Shown piece after piece: positions 35,355 to 42,819 of a DNA stretch of 64,000 nucleotides. The stretch is from contig NZ_OY762268.1 in assembly GCF_963665245.1 (NCBI RefSeq), positions 744,001 through 808,000 on the forward strand, given 5' to 3'. Each line of letters starts with the position of its first letter. Positions within the stretch are counted from its first letter, which is position 1. Below the pieces are notes generated by a model, which saw only the letters and a program-made list of their open reading frames with translations, ran no database searches and was not told the origin of the DNA. The position numbers and the translations under genes are program-made. This stretch comes from an uncultured Paludibaculum sp. Lineage in GTDB: Bacteria; Acidobacteriota; Terriglobia; Bryobacterales; Bryobacteraceae.

Positions 35355-36674
35355 TTGTCTTCGCATATGGGCCCGAGAAAAGATCTGCGATTGTGCTCCC
35401 GGCGCGATGTCCTGCGCGCGGGGCCCTGCGCCTGGGCCGGCCTCCGGTCGGCCGACGGCGCAAGTGGAGTCACACCGGCCGTGGCGATTGAGCAGGCGCA
35501 TGCCGAGATGTGGCGCCGGTTCATCGACCGGCACGGCGTGATCATCGACTTCACGGCGCTCGACGGTTCCGTCCGCCTGCCGTCCCCGGAGGAGTGCCGG
35601 TTGGGTAAGCCCAACGCTCTGGGATGGTGGAGCCCCATTGAGAACGGCGCCATGTTCAACGGACAGTACATGGATGCGATTGTGAATCGCTGGCGGCTGA
35701 CTCAGTCCGCGGACGATGCACGGAAGGCACGGCGACTGATGCAGGGGCTGCTCCTCCTGAACTCCATCAGTGCGGTGAAGGGGTTCATCGGCCGCGGTGT
35801 CTCCAGCGATGGAAGGTCTCATTACCCCATGGGTTCGGACGATCAGACGCTGCCCTGGTTCTACGGTCTTTGGCGCTACTACGAGTCCGGAATCGCGACC
35901 CCTGCGGAAGAGGCCCGCATCCGCGCGCATCTCACGGAGGCCGCCGGCGAGATCGTGCGTCTGAACTGGTCGATGCCAGCCGAGCCACCATTTGGAACCC
36001 GAGGCACGTTCCGCGGCTTCACCTTCAAGGGTGCGGCCCGGCAGTTGTTCGTCTGCAAACTCATGCATGCCGTGACCGGCGGGCCGCAGTGGGCGCAACG
36101 CTACCAGGAGGGGCTGCGTGAAGAGGATCCGGCCACGAAGAAGACGCGACTGAGCCTCTGCGAGCGGGGACTCACCGCCGAGGACGGGCGTTTGGACTTC
36201 TGGACTTCGTGTTCCGATGTCGCCTCGCTTCGCGGCCTGTGGGAACTCGAGCGGGAAACCGCGGTGAAGGAGGCGTTCGCGCGAGGACTGGAGGCGTCCG
36301 CTGCCCGCGCCATGCAGGGCCTTCCACTCGCCGGGCGGTTCGATAGCAACGATGGGACGGTCTTCGATCCGGACTGGCGCATGATGAACCAATGGTGGAA
36401 GCCACAGACGTCCGCGCAGGAGTCCGAGAATCTGGCCAAGGCGCAACTGCGGGAGTTCCTCAGAGTCTCTCCGCGCCGGGCAAAAGAGACGGCTTACGTT
36501 CGTGAACCAACCTCGGCATCCTGGGTGGTCACGCTCGCGCCCGACGCGGCAACCCTGAGGCAGCGCGTTCCGGCCATCGAGGCCGTCATCACACGCTACG
36601 ACTACGCCCGCCTGTACTACTCGCAGTTCTTCTGGGTTGAGTCCGCGTGGTGGCGGCTGAAGTCGCTCGGCTGA
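35355..36674 (+). CDS. Tat-exported conserved protein of unknown function
   Basis: A 439-residue protein with a twin-arginine-like start (LCSRRDVLRAGPCAWAG) and no family I can name. Its body is rich in aromatic residues and helices: WWSPIENGAMFNGQYMDAIVN, HYPMGSDDQTLPWFYGLWRYY and RFDSNDGTVFDPDWRMMNQWW (short descriptions only). Repeated helix pairs with such aromatics suggest an (alpha/alpha) barrel like those of GH88/GH105 or other toroid glycosidases, but catalytic residues are not identifiable. A TTG at 35355 has AAGG 8 nt upstream; an ATG at 35367 is the alternative start. The gene is 47 bp downstream of the second LysR gene and converges on the Gfo/Idh gene at 36751. Confidence 0.6.
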   Translation: MSSHMGPRKDLRLCSRRDVLRAGPCAWAGLRSADGASGVTPAVAIEQAHAEMWRRFIDRHGVIIDFTALDGSVRLPSPEECRLGKPNALGWWSPIENGAMFNGQYMDAIVNRWRLTQSADDARKARRLMQGLLLLNSISAVKGFIGRGVSSDGRSHYPMGSDDQTLPWFYGLWRYYESGIATPAEEARIRAHLTEAAGEIVRLNWSMPAEPPFGTRGTFRGFTFKGAARQLFVCKLMHAVTGGPQWAQRYQEGLREEDPATKKTRLSLCERGLTAEDGRLDFWTSCSDVASLRGLWELERETAVKEAFARGLEASAARAMQGLPLAGRFDSNDGTVFDPDWRMMNQWWKPQTSAQESENLAKAQLREFLRVSPRRAKETAYVREPTSASWVVTLAPDAATLRQRVPAIEAVITRYDYARLYYSQFFWVESAWWRLKSLG

Positions 36675-36683
36675 GAAAGGTCG

Positions 36684-36720
36684 GCGGGGCGGCCGGCGCG
36701 CCTGGCGGCCTCCACCCCGC
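36684..36720. terminator. GC-rich inverted repeat between convergent genes
   Basis: GCGGGG (36684-36689) can pair with CCCCGC (36715-36720), with an inner GGCC pair (36691-36694, 36707-36710). It lies in the 76-bp gap between the ends of the Tat-exported gene and the convergent Gfo/Idh gene. There is no clear T-run, so a terminator is only plausible. Confidence 0.35.
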
Positions 36721-36750
36721 GACACAAACGAACGGGCCAGGCCGTCCGAA

Positions 36751-38322
36751 CTACGACTTCAACTCCCATCCCTTGCGAAGGAATGGTTTGAGATGGCGGT
36801 TCGCCTCTTCACTGTTACTGAAACGCCGTTTGGCTGCATCCCACTTGAGTTTTCCGGGGACGCGGAGAGCGATCGCGCCCAGCGATAGCCACTCAATATA
36901 CTTGCTTGCCACGGCGAAGTCGGACACACCCGGTCCGCCGCCTTTGCACGCGCGGATCCAGTCCTGCTGATGATTCACACCGCGCGGCAGCATCTGGGGC
37001 GGCAGTTTGTATTCCGCCCAGCGCGACGCCGGCAGCAGCCAGACACCCTCGCCGCGGGCGGTGGTCGCCATGTGGCCCTTCGATCCAACGAAGACCGCTC
37101 CGTTGCCCGGTGCGCGCATCTTGGGATCCTGCGACGCGCCGGGCGGAACCGGACGTGCGCCAGGAGCCCCGGGTCCGCGTCCAGCACCTGGGGGAAACGG
37201 TCCACCACCGCCCTGCGGCGGCATGGGTTTGCCGTCGACGGTGAGTTGCGTGCTGACCAGCATCATCCCGTCGCCGCCCTGGACGAACGGCCGGCCCTTC
37301 TGCGTCAGATTGTTCATGGGCGGGAACAGACGCTCGCCTTCTGCCATGCCCGGCGGGTTCTCGAAATCGCCGCGCATGTTCTGATAGGTATGCACCGTGA
37401 CCGGAGGCATGCTGCCCCGCGCCGGAAACTCAAAAACCACGTGCGCGCGCAACGGCCATAGCCACTGATTTTTGCCTTCGACGAAGACGCACTCAACCGA
37501 GGTCGGGCTGGCTTTATCGAGTTGCAGCGCCAGGTGGGCCGGTCCGAGATTGTGCACCAGCCAGTCACCAAGCGATCCACCCGTCGAAAAATCGATGAAC
37601 GCGCGCCACTGGTTCGTCATCAGCGGATTGAATCCACGCGGCTCCGCACAGCCGAGCCACAGGTCCCAGTCAAGTGTCGACGGAACGGCCTCCGGTTCCG
37701 GTCCTGTTGCCGGGATATTCGGCTGGCCGCCGTAGATCCCGCCCGTCCAGGCATGCAGTTCTTTTACCTCGCCGATCTCTCCAGACCAGAGAATCTCGCA
37801 GGCGGTCTTCGTTCCCTCGTGGTTCCAGCCCTGGTTGCCCATCTGTGTGGCGACCTTGTACCTCACCGCGGCATCGGCGAGCAGTTGCGACTCCCAGGGT
37901 GTCCGAGTCAACGGCTTCTCGCAGTACACGTGCTTGCCCTGCTGCATCGCCAGCAGCGCTATGGGCGTATGCATGTGATCGGGCGTGGCGATCATCACGG
38001 CGTCGATGTTCTTGCCTTCGGCTTCAAACATCTTGCGGTAGTCTTTGTATTTCTTCGCGCTCGGATACTGTGCGAAGCCACGGGCAGACCGCGCTTCATC
38101 CACATCGCAGAGCGCGACGATGTTCTCCGTCGCGGCGGCACCGACCAGGATGGCGGGCCCACGAATTCCGACTCCGACTGCTCCGATGTTCAGCTTGTCG
38201 TTCGGCGACTTGTAACCGAGCCCTGATAGTGAAGGCGTACTACCGAAGCCACCGTCCGGTACCGCTCCGCTCAACAAGGTCCCATAGAAGAAATAGCGTC
38301 TGGAAAACCGATGAGTATTCAC
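36751..38322 (-). CDS. Exported Gfo/Idh/MocA-family oxidoreductase with Pro/Gly-rich insert
   Basis: A 523-residue protein, longer than typical cytoplasmic family members. The start MNTHRFSRRYFFYGTLLSG is a Tat-type signal, as seen in the exported branch of the Gfo/Idh family. The Rossmann part has GAVGVGIRGPAILVG and the conserved CEKPLTRTP (EKP) motif; ATPDHMHTPIALLAM is also characteristic. Near residues 375-410 a stretch very rich in Pro and Gly (GGGGPFPPGAGRGP and following) interrupts the C-terminal domain. Exported relatives often keep a tightly bound cofactor and act on sugars or glycosides, but the reaction here is unknown. It stands alone, 183 bp from the GH130 operon end. Confidence 0.85.
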   Translation of the reverse strand: MNTHRFSRRYFFYGTLLSGAVPDGGFGSTPSLSGLGYKSPNDKLNIGAVGVGIRGPAILVGAAATENIVALCDVDEARSARGFAQYPSAKKYKDYRKMFEAEGKNIDAVMIATPDHMHTPIALLAMQQGKHVYCEKPLTRTPWESQLLADAAVRYKVATQMGNQGWNHEGTKTACEILWSGEIGEVKELHAWTGGIYGGQPNIPATGPEPEAVPSTLDWDLWLGCAEPRGFNPLMTNQWRAFIDFSTGGSLGDWLVHNLGPAHLALQLDKASPTSVECVFVEGKNQWLWPLRAHVVFEFPARGSMPPVTVHTYQNMRGDFENPPGMAEGERLFPPMNNLTQKGRPFVQGGDGMMLVSTQLTVDGKPMPPQGGGGPFPPGAGRGPGAPGARPVPPGASQDPKMRAPGNGAVFVGSKGHMATTARGEGVWLLPASRWAEYKLPPQMLPRGVNHQQDWIRACKGGGPGVSDFAVASKYIEWLSLGAIALRVPGKLKWDAAKRRFSNSEEANRHLKPFLRKGWELKS

Positions 38323-38463
38323 CGCGCGTCTCCTTGCGAATCACTTGGTCCCTCAAACTCTATCAGATGGAATCCGGAAATCCAGGGGGGGGCATATTCG
38401 GAAACTGGAAAGGGCCGGGGATTAACTCGCATTTCGTGCACGCCCGTTAGGGAGTTCAATTGG

Positions 38464-38476
38464 CCACGGACCGTGG
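38464..38476. repeat. Short inverted repeat CCACGG-A-CCGTGG
   Basis: CCACGG (38464-38469) and CCGTGG (38471-38476) form a perfect palindrome in the 183-bp gap between the GH130 gene end (38506) and the exported Gfo/Idh gene start (38322). It lies upstream of the Gfo/Idh gene and could be an operator. A longer-spaced copy of the same arms occurs at 54374-54390. Confidence 0.3.
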
Positions 38477-38505
38477 ATGTTCTGCACCGTTGGCCGCCTC
38501 CCCGC

Positions 38506-39423
38506 CTATTCCAGGCAGAGTTCGACCAGGGCTGCGATGTCCGCTTCTCCAACGCACATCACCGTATCCGCCGCACCCCAATAGATCTTCACGGTCCCAT
38601 CCGTCTCGGGCACCGCGCCGCACGTGAATACAACGTTGTGGACGTAACCCGTCACTTCCCAGGGATCCTCGGGCTGCAGGATCCACTGGTCGCTCACACC
38701 CAGCAACTTGGCCGGATCCTGTAGATCGTGCAATGCCACTCCCAGCCGGTAGACCGCCCCATCCATGGTCTTGAAAACGCCGTGATAGATGGAGAGCCAG
38801 CCCCGGTCCGTTTTGAACGGCGGCGCGCCGGGACCGATCTTCATTTCGTCCCAGTGATACAGCTGTGGGCGCATGAGTAGCCGGGAGTCACCCCAGTAGC
38901 GCAGGTCTGGCGAGTAGGAGATCCAGATCGACCATGGTGTGATTTCCGAGTGAGGACGGTCCAGCCGCGCGTAGAGTCCGTTGAATCGCTCGGGGAAGAT
39001 CACGACGTTTCGGTAGTCCGCTTCAGTGATGAGCGACACGCGTTCCAGTTGCACAAAGTCCGTGGTCTTGGCGAGGGCCACCCGGACGCCGTTTCGCGAA
39101 TAGGCGCTGTAGGTGATGAGGTACTCGCCTTCCACCAGGCTCATGCGTGGATCTTCGACGCCGAACTCCTCATAGGCGGCGAAGGGTCCCTCCGTCGCGG
39201 GAGTCAGAAACGGCTCCGGGTCGGCCGCGAAGTGATAGCCATCGTGGCTGCGGGCGAGACCGAGAATCGACCGGCCGGTCCTCAGGTGGGAACGGAAGAT
39301 CATGATGTACTCTTCGCCATGCTTCACCACCGCGGCGTTGTGAACGGTCTCCACGGGGTAAGGAATGGCGGCCTTCGTGAGAATGGGGTTGCCACGGTAA
39401 CGCCGAACGATATCCTGATTCAT
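38506..39423 (-). CDS. GH130-family mannoside phosphorylase-like enzyme
   Basis: A 305-residue five-bladed beta-propeller protein of GH130. The proton-donor aspartate is in FGVEDPRMS (D91), the phosphate-contact part includes PVETVHNAAVVKHG and KIGPGAPPFKTDRGWLSIYHG, and the end has YVHNVVFTCGAVP. GH130 enzymes phosphorolyse beta-mannosides, releasing mannose 1-phosphate, or hydrolyse them in some subfamilies. The length matches typical GH130. It overlaps the upstream GT4 gene by ATGA (39420-39423), which suggests that the glycan built by that transferase and the one cut here are the same. It is the last gene of the operon that begins at 48880. Confidence 0.9.
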   Translation of the reverse strand: MNQDIVRRYRGNPILTKAAIPYPVETVHNAAVVKHGEEYIMIFRSHLRTGRSILGLARSHDGYHFAADPEPFLTPATEGPFAAYEEFGVEDPRMSLVEGEYLITYSAYSRNGVRVALAKTTDFVQLERVSLITEADYRNVVIFPERFNGLYARLDRPHSEITPWSIWISYSPDLRYWGDSRLLMRPQLYHWDEMKIGPGAPPFKTDRGWLSIYHGVFKTMDGAVYRLGVALHDLQDPAKLLGVSDQWILQPEDPWEVTGYVHNVVFTCGAVPETDGTVKIYWGAADTVMCVGEADIAALVELCLE

Positions 39424-40457
39424 CTCTTCTTCGCAGCCTCCAGGTCAAAGATCGTCTGATAAACGCGTTCGTAGGATTTCACCATGGCTTCAATGGAGAA
39501 GAACTCCTCCACGCGCCGCCGGCAAACGGCGCCGTCGATCTCAGGCAATCGCTGCAGGCATCGCACGGCTTCAGAAACGGTCCTGACCAGGAATCCCGTC
39601 TGCCCATCCTTCAGAACTTCGCGGCACGAACCCAGATCCATGGCGATCACCGGTACTCCAGCCGCATTGGCCTCCACCAGTACGAGACCGAAACGCTCGG
39701 GAATTGTGTTCAGATGCAGCAGTGCGCGGGCACGGGCGAACAGTTCGTTCTTGCCGGCCACATCCACCGGACCGATGTACCGGATCTGTTGATTCAGGTG
39801 CGGCTCCACCTGCTCGCGGAAGTATCCCTGATCCTGCACGATCCCCGCGATCAGCAGCGGCGCTCCGCTCAACTGGGCCACCTCGATCGCCAGGTGCACG
39901 CCCTTGTCGGGGTGGATGCGTCCGAGGAAGACCAGGTCACCGCCAGCCCGCTCCCTGAGGGGATACAACGAGAGGTCGATGCCGTTGTAGACGGTGCCGA
40001 GGTAGGTCAGATCCGGTGCGCGATCGGAGTCGCTGATCGAAACGAAGTAGCCGTCACGATACTTCTCGTACACGGGCATGATCTGAGCGGACGAAAAGCC
40101 GTGAATGGTCGTCAGGACCGGCGTCTTCACCAGGCGGGTGTAGCACAGCGCCATGAAGTCGTAGTGGCTATGGATCAGATCAAACTCCGAGGCGTGTTCG
40201 AACGCTTCGGAGATATGAAGATACTCAGCCACCTTCGCGTCGATGGTCTTGTCTTCTTCATACCCGCGGGCCACAACACTGTGCAGACGGGCACGGGTCA
40301 GGGAATCGCCCGTCGCAAACAACGTCACCTCCCAACCCCTGGAGGCGAGTCCCTCGGCAATGTTGCCGGCGACGGTCTCCCAAGCCCCGTACTGCCTGGG
40401 CGGCGTCCGCCACGCGACGGGCGAAAGCACCGCCACTCGTTTGGTCCGCGCCGTCAT
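39420..40457 (-). CDS. Glycosyltransferase family 4
   Basis: A 345-residue GT-B glycosyltransferase of family GT4. The N-terminal acceptor domain begins RVAVLSPVAWRTPPRQYGAWE, and the C-terminal nucleotide-sugar domain carries VFLGRIHPDKGVHLAIEVA and ERFGLVLVEANAAGVPVIAMD, the latter holding the E-x7-E motif. It transfers sugar with retained configuration, typically from GDP-mannose or UDP-glucose. It overlaps the transglutaminase-like gene by 4 bp and the GH130 gene by 4 bp, so the three are coupled. It has no membrane segment and should act at the cytoplasmic side. Confidence 0.9.
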   Translation of the reverse strand: MTARTKRVAVLSPVAWRTPPRQYGAWETVAGNIAEGLASRGWEVTLFATGDSLTRARLHSVVARGYEEDKTIDAKVAEYLHISEAFEHASEFDLIHSHYDFMALCYTRLVKTPVLTTIHGFSSAQIMPVYEKYRDGYFVSISDSDRAPDLTYLGTVYNGIDLSLYPLRERAGGDLVFLGRIHPDKGVHLAIEVAQLSGAPLLIAGIVQDQGYFREQVEPHLNQQIRYIGPVDVAGKNELFARARALLHLNTIPERFGLVLVEANAAGVPVIAMDLGSCREVLKDGQTGFLVRTVSEAVRCLQRLPEIDGAVCRRRVEEFFSIEAMVKSYERVYQTIFDLEAAKKR

Positions 40458-41308
40458 GTCGTTGATTCAGGGTCCACCTGCATCTGAATCGACGCCTCCA
40501 TCTGCGACGCGATGCCACCGCTGAACAGACCGGCGATGGGCGCGGCAAGATTGTGATCGAAGCCCGCGGCCACGGCCACATGCGCATTGGAGACGACGAG
40601 GCCGCGGGAGGGATCGTAACCGCGCCACCCGGCGCTGGGCAGATAGACCTCCGCCCACGCGTGCATATAGGAGTCGTCGCCGCCGGCAGCGGCACATTCA
40701 TAGCCGCTGATGAAGCGTGCGGCAAAGCCCATCACTCGGCAGAGATCGCAGAAAAGAACGGCCAGGTCGCGGCAGGACCCTTCCCTCGCTGACAGCGTCT
40801 GGTCGGAGTTCCAAGGCGCGCCATCCGGCCTGGTCACGTGCCGGCATGTGAGGAACAGTTGCTGATTCAGGGTGGTGAGGAAGGTCAGAGAGTTCCACTG
40901 CGCACCCGCGGCCAGCACCTTCGCGTACTGCGCCACGAGATCGCTGACATCCGCCTGCATCCGGTAGGACGCCAGTGCCGTACTGAGAGGGTCGGGATAC
41001 CTCAACGGCAGGTTCAACGAAGCCTCGCTGAGGGCGAAATCGAAGGGATTGTCACGGAGCATGGCGACACGGAATCGGCACAGCACCGTCAATGCCGTGG
41101 TGGACGTGTCAAACCACGCATTCAGGGCAAGGTTGCCGTCCTGGTCGAGACACTCAGTTTGACCGGCGGGCTGCGGGCTGATCTGCATATCGAATTCGAG
41201 CAGCCTTTGAGTGCTGTTCGTGCGCGGCCGCAGACGGAATGTGTGCGGCTGAAGGATGACCGGGTACTGATAGCGGTAAATGGTGGAATGCGTCACGGAA
41301 ATCTGCAT
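40454..41308 (-). CDS. Transglutaminase-like cysteine protease-fold protein
   Basis: A 284-residue cytoplasmic protein with the bacterial transglutaminase N-terminal domain (PF08379: ISVTHSTIYRYQYPVILQPH) followed by the transglutaminase core. The catalytic triad is visible: Cys179 in REGSCRDLAV, His216 in SYMHAWAEVY and Asp232 in GYDPSRG. Bacterial members of this type are thought to act as proteases or amide-forming enzymes, often next to circularly permuted ATP-grasp genes; those genes are absent here. The ATG at 41306-41308 begins the beta-strand domain, 20 bp after the GH130 gene. Its role in a mannoside cluster is unclear. Confidence 0.85.
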   Translation of the reverse strand: MQISVTHSTIYRYQYPVILQPHTFRLRPRTNSTQRLLEFDMQISPQPAGQTECLDQDGNLALNAWFDTSTTALTVLCRFRVAMLRDNPFDFALSEASLNLPLRYPDPLSTALASYRMQADVSDLVAQYAKVLAAGAQWNSLTFLTTLNQQLFLTCRHVTRPDGAPWNSDQTLSAREGSCRDLAVLFCDLCRVMGFAARFISGYECAAAGGDDSYMHAWAEVYLPSAGWRGYDPSRGLVVSNAHVAVAAGFDHNLAAPIAGLFSGGIASQMEASIQMQVDPESTT

Positions 41309-41327
41309 AACGAGTCGTCCGGGCGCC

Positions 41328-42812
41328 TCAGTTCGCCAGGGCGCCGTCAGGCTCCATGGCGGCCAGCACCTCGGAAAGTGGAACCGTGGCGAAGCCGGTG
41401 GCGTGGTCGGCCAGACCATAAGGAATGATCAGGTCACCGTCAAAGAGCAGGAAACCGCAAGTGTAGACGACGTTCGGCACATATCCTTCCCGCTCGTTCG
41501 CATTCGGCTTGAGCAATGGCTCCCGCAGCCGGCCCAGCACCTTCGTCGGATCGTCGATGTCGAGCAGGAATGCACCGATGGAGTACTCCCGCATGGGGCC
41601 CACCCCATGACTGAGGACGAGCCAGCCGGCGTCGGTCTCGATCGGTGAGCCGCAATTTCCCATCTGCACGAGTTCCCAGGGAAAGAGCGGCTTAAGTAGC
41701 AGGCTGCTCTCGTTCCAGAAGTGGACGTTGTCGGAGAACATCAGCGAGATATTCTCGTTGTCCTGCCGGGACAGCATGGCGTACCGGCCACCGATCTTGC
41801 GAGGGAAGAGCGCCATCCCTTTGTTGGTAGCGGCGGGGCCATTCAGCGTGATGAAGCGGAAATTCAGGAAGTCCGAGGTCTCCACCAACTCGGGCACGAC
41901 AAGCTTGCCGTCGTAAGCAGTGAAGGTCGCGAAGTAGTTGTCGCTGCCATCATCGTCATGGAAGCAGACGAATCTGGCGTCCTCAATGCCGTTCCGTTGG
42001 GATGGTGTGGCCGGGAAGATGATCCGCTCGGAGAGCTCCTGATCGGGCTGGAACTGAACTTCGTAGTTGGAGCGGGCCAGCATCCAGATGCCCTGCGCGG
42101 CCACCTGATCCTTTTGCGACATCCCGTCTGGAAGGCGAAACTGTTCCGCCTGCAGGGCTCCGCGGAGCTCCTCGAGCGTGAACGACGGGGCGAGTTTGTT
42201 CATCACCCGCCTCGTGATCTCGCAGCTCAGGCCCAGTTCCGCGAGCTTCCGGTCAAATAGCGGCTTCTCGTACCTGGGATTTGAGATCTGTCGTGGTTCG
42301 GTCAGGAAGCCCGCCGGGGTAAGTACTTCGATGCTGTGATCGGGGTGGATGATGCCGATGCGGAACGTGATAGAGGACACATGGCCCTCTCCGGTTGCCC
42401 GCAAACTGAGGATGAACCGCAGCGCTCCGGGCGGTAGGTTCGTCTGGTCGGGATGGGGAACTATGGAGGGATTGAAGAGCGCGGCTGATTCCAACGAGTA
42501 CTCGGCAAGAAAGTACGAGCCGATCAACTGCCGTCTAGCCTCGGTGAGTTCTTCGTCCGGTGACAGCGCGTCGCGCACCTGTTCGAATCGTTCGAGAAAG
42601 ACCTTGTGGATCTCATGGTGCCGGTCACAGAACTCGTCGCAGATGCCTACCAATAAGGCAGCCACCCGGTCTTCCGGAAGTGCCATGATCCGCCGGATGA
42701 TCTGACTGGTCCGTTGCGCATCTCCGGGTTGGAAGGGGCGCAGCAGAACTCTCGACTGGTTGGGTTCCAGGAGTGTGGAACTGCGCTTCACGTGGACAGC
42801 GGGAATGGTCAT
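41328..42812 (-). CDS. GH130-family enzyme with N-terminal extension
   Basis: A 494-residue protein with a GH130 propeller in its C-terminal two-thirds. The catalytic-type aspartate is in NGIEDARFV (D278), and VQMGNCGSPIETDAGWLVLSHGVG plus YVPNVVYTCGFLL (here abbreviated) match the second half of the smaller GH130 at 38506. An extra N-terminal helical region of roughly 200 residues (RRIMALPEDRVAALL, EIHKVFLERFEQVR) is not part of the classic fold and may mediate oligomerisation, as in some long GH130 groups. It is expected to cleave beta-mannosides by phosphorolysis or hydrolysis. It starts 7 bp after the fused glycosyltransferase gene ends. Confidence 0.85.
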   Translation of the reverse strand: MTIPAVHVKRSSTLLEPNQSRVLLRPFQPGDAQRTSQIIRRIMALPEDRVAALLVGICDEFCDRHHEIHKVFLERFEQVRDALSPDEELTEARRQLIGSYFLAEYSLESAALFNPSIVPHPDQTNLPPGALRFILSLRATGEGHVSSITFRIGIIHPDHSIEVLTPAGFLTEPRQISNPRYEKPLFDRKLAELGLSCEITRRVMNKLAPSFTLEELRGALQAEQFRLPDGMSQKDQVAAQGIWMLARSNYEVQFQPDQELSERIIFPATPSQRNGIEDARFVCFHDDDGSDNYFATFTAYDGKLVVPELVETSDFLNFRFITLNGPAATNKGMALFPRKIGGRYAMLSRQDNENISLMFSDNVHFWNESSLLLKPLFPWELVQMGNCGSPIETDAGWLVLSHGVGPMREYSIGAFLLDIDDPTKVLGRLREPLLKPNANEREGYVPNVVYTCGFLLFDGDLIIPYGLADHATGFATVPLSEVLAAMEPDGALAN

Positions 42813-42819
42813 AAGTGTT

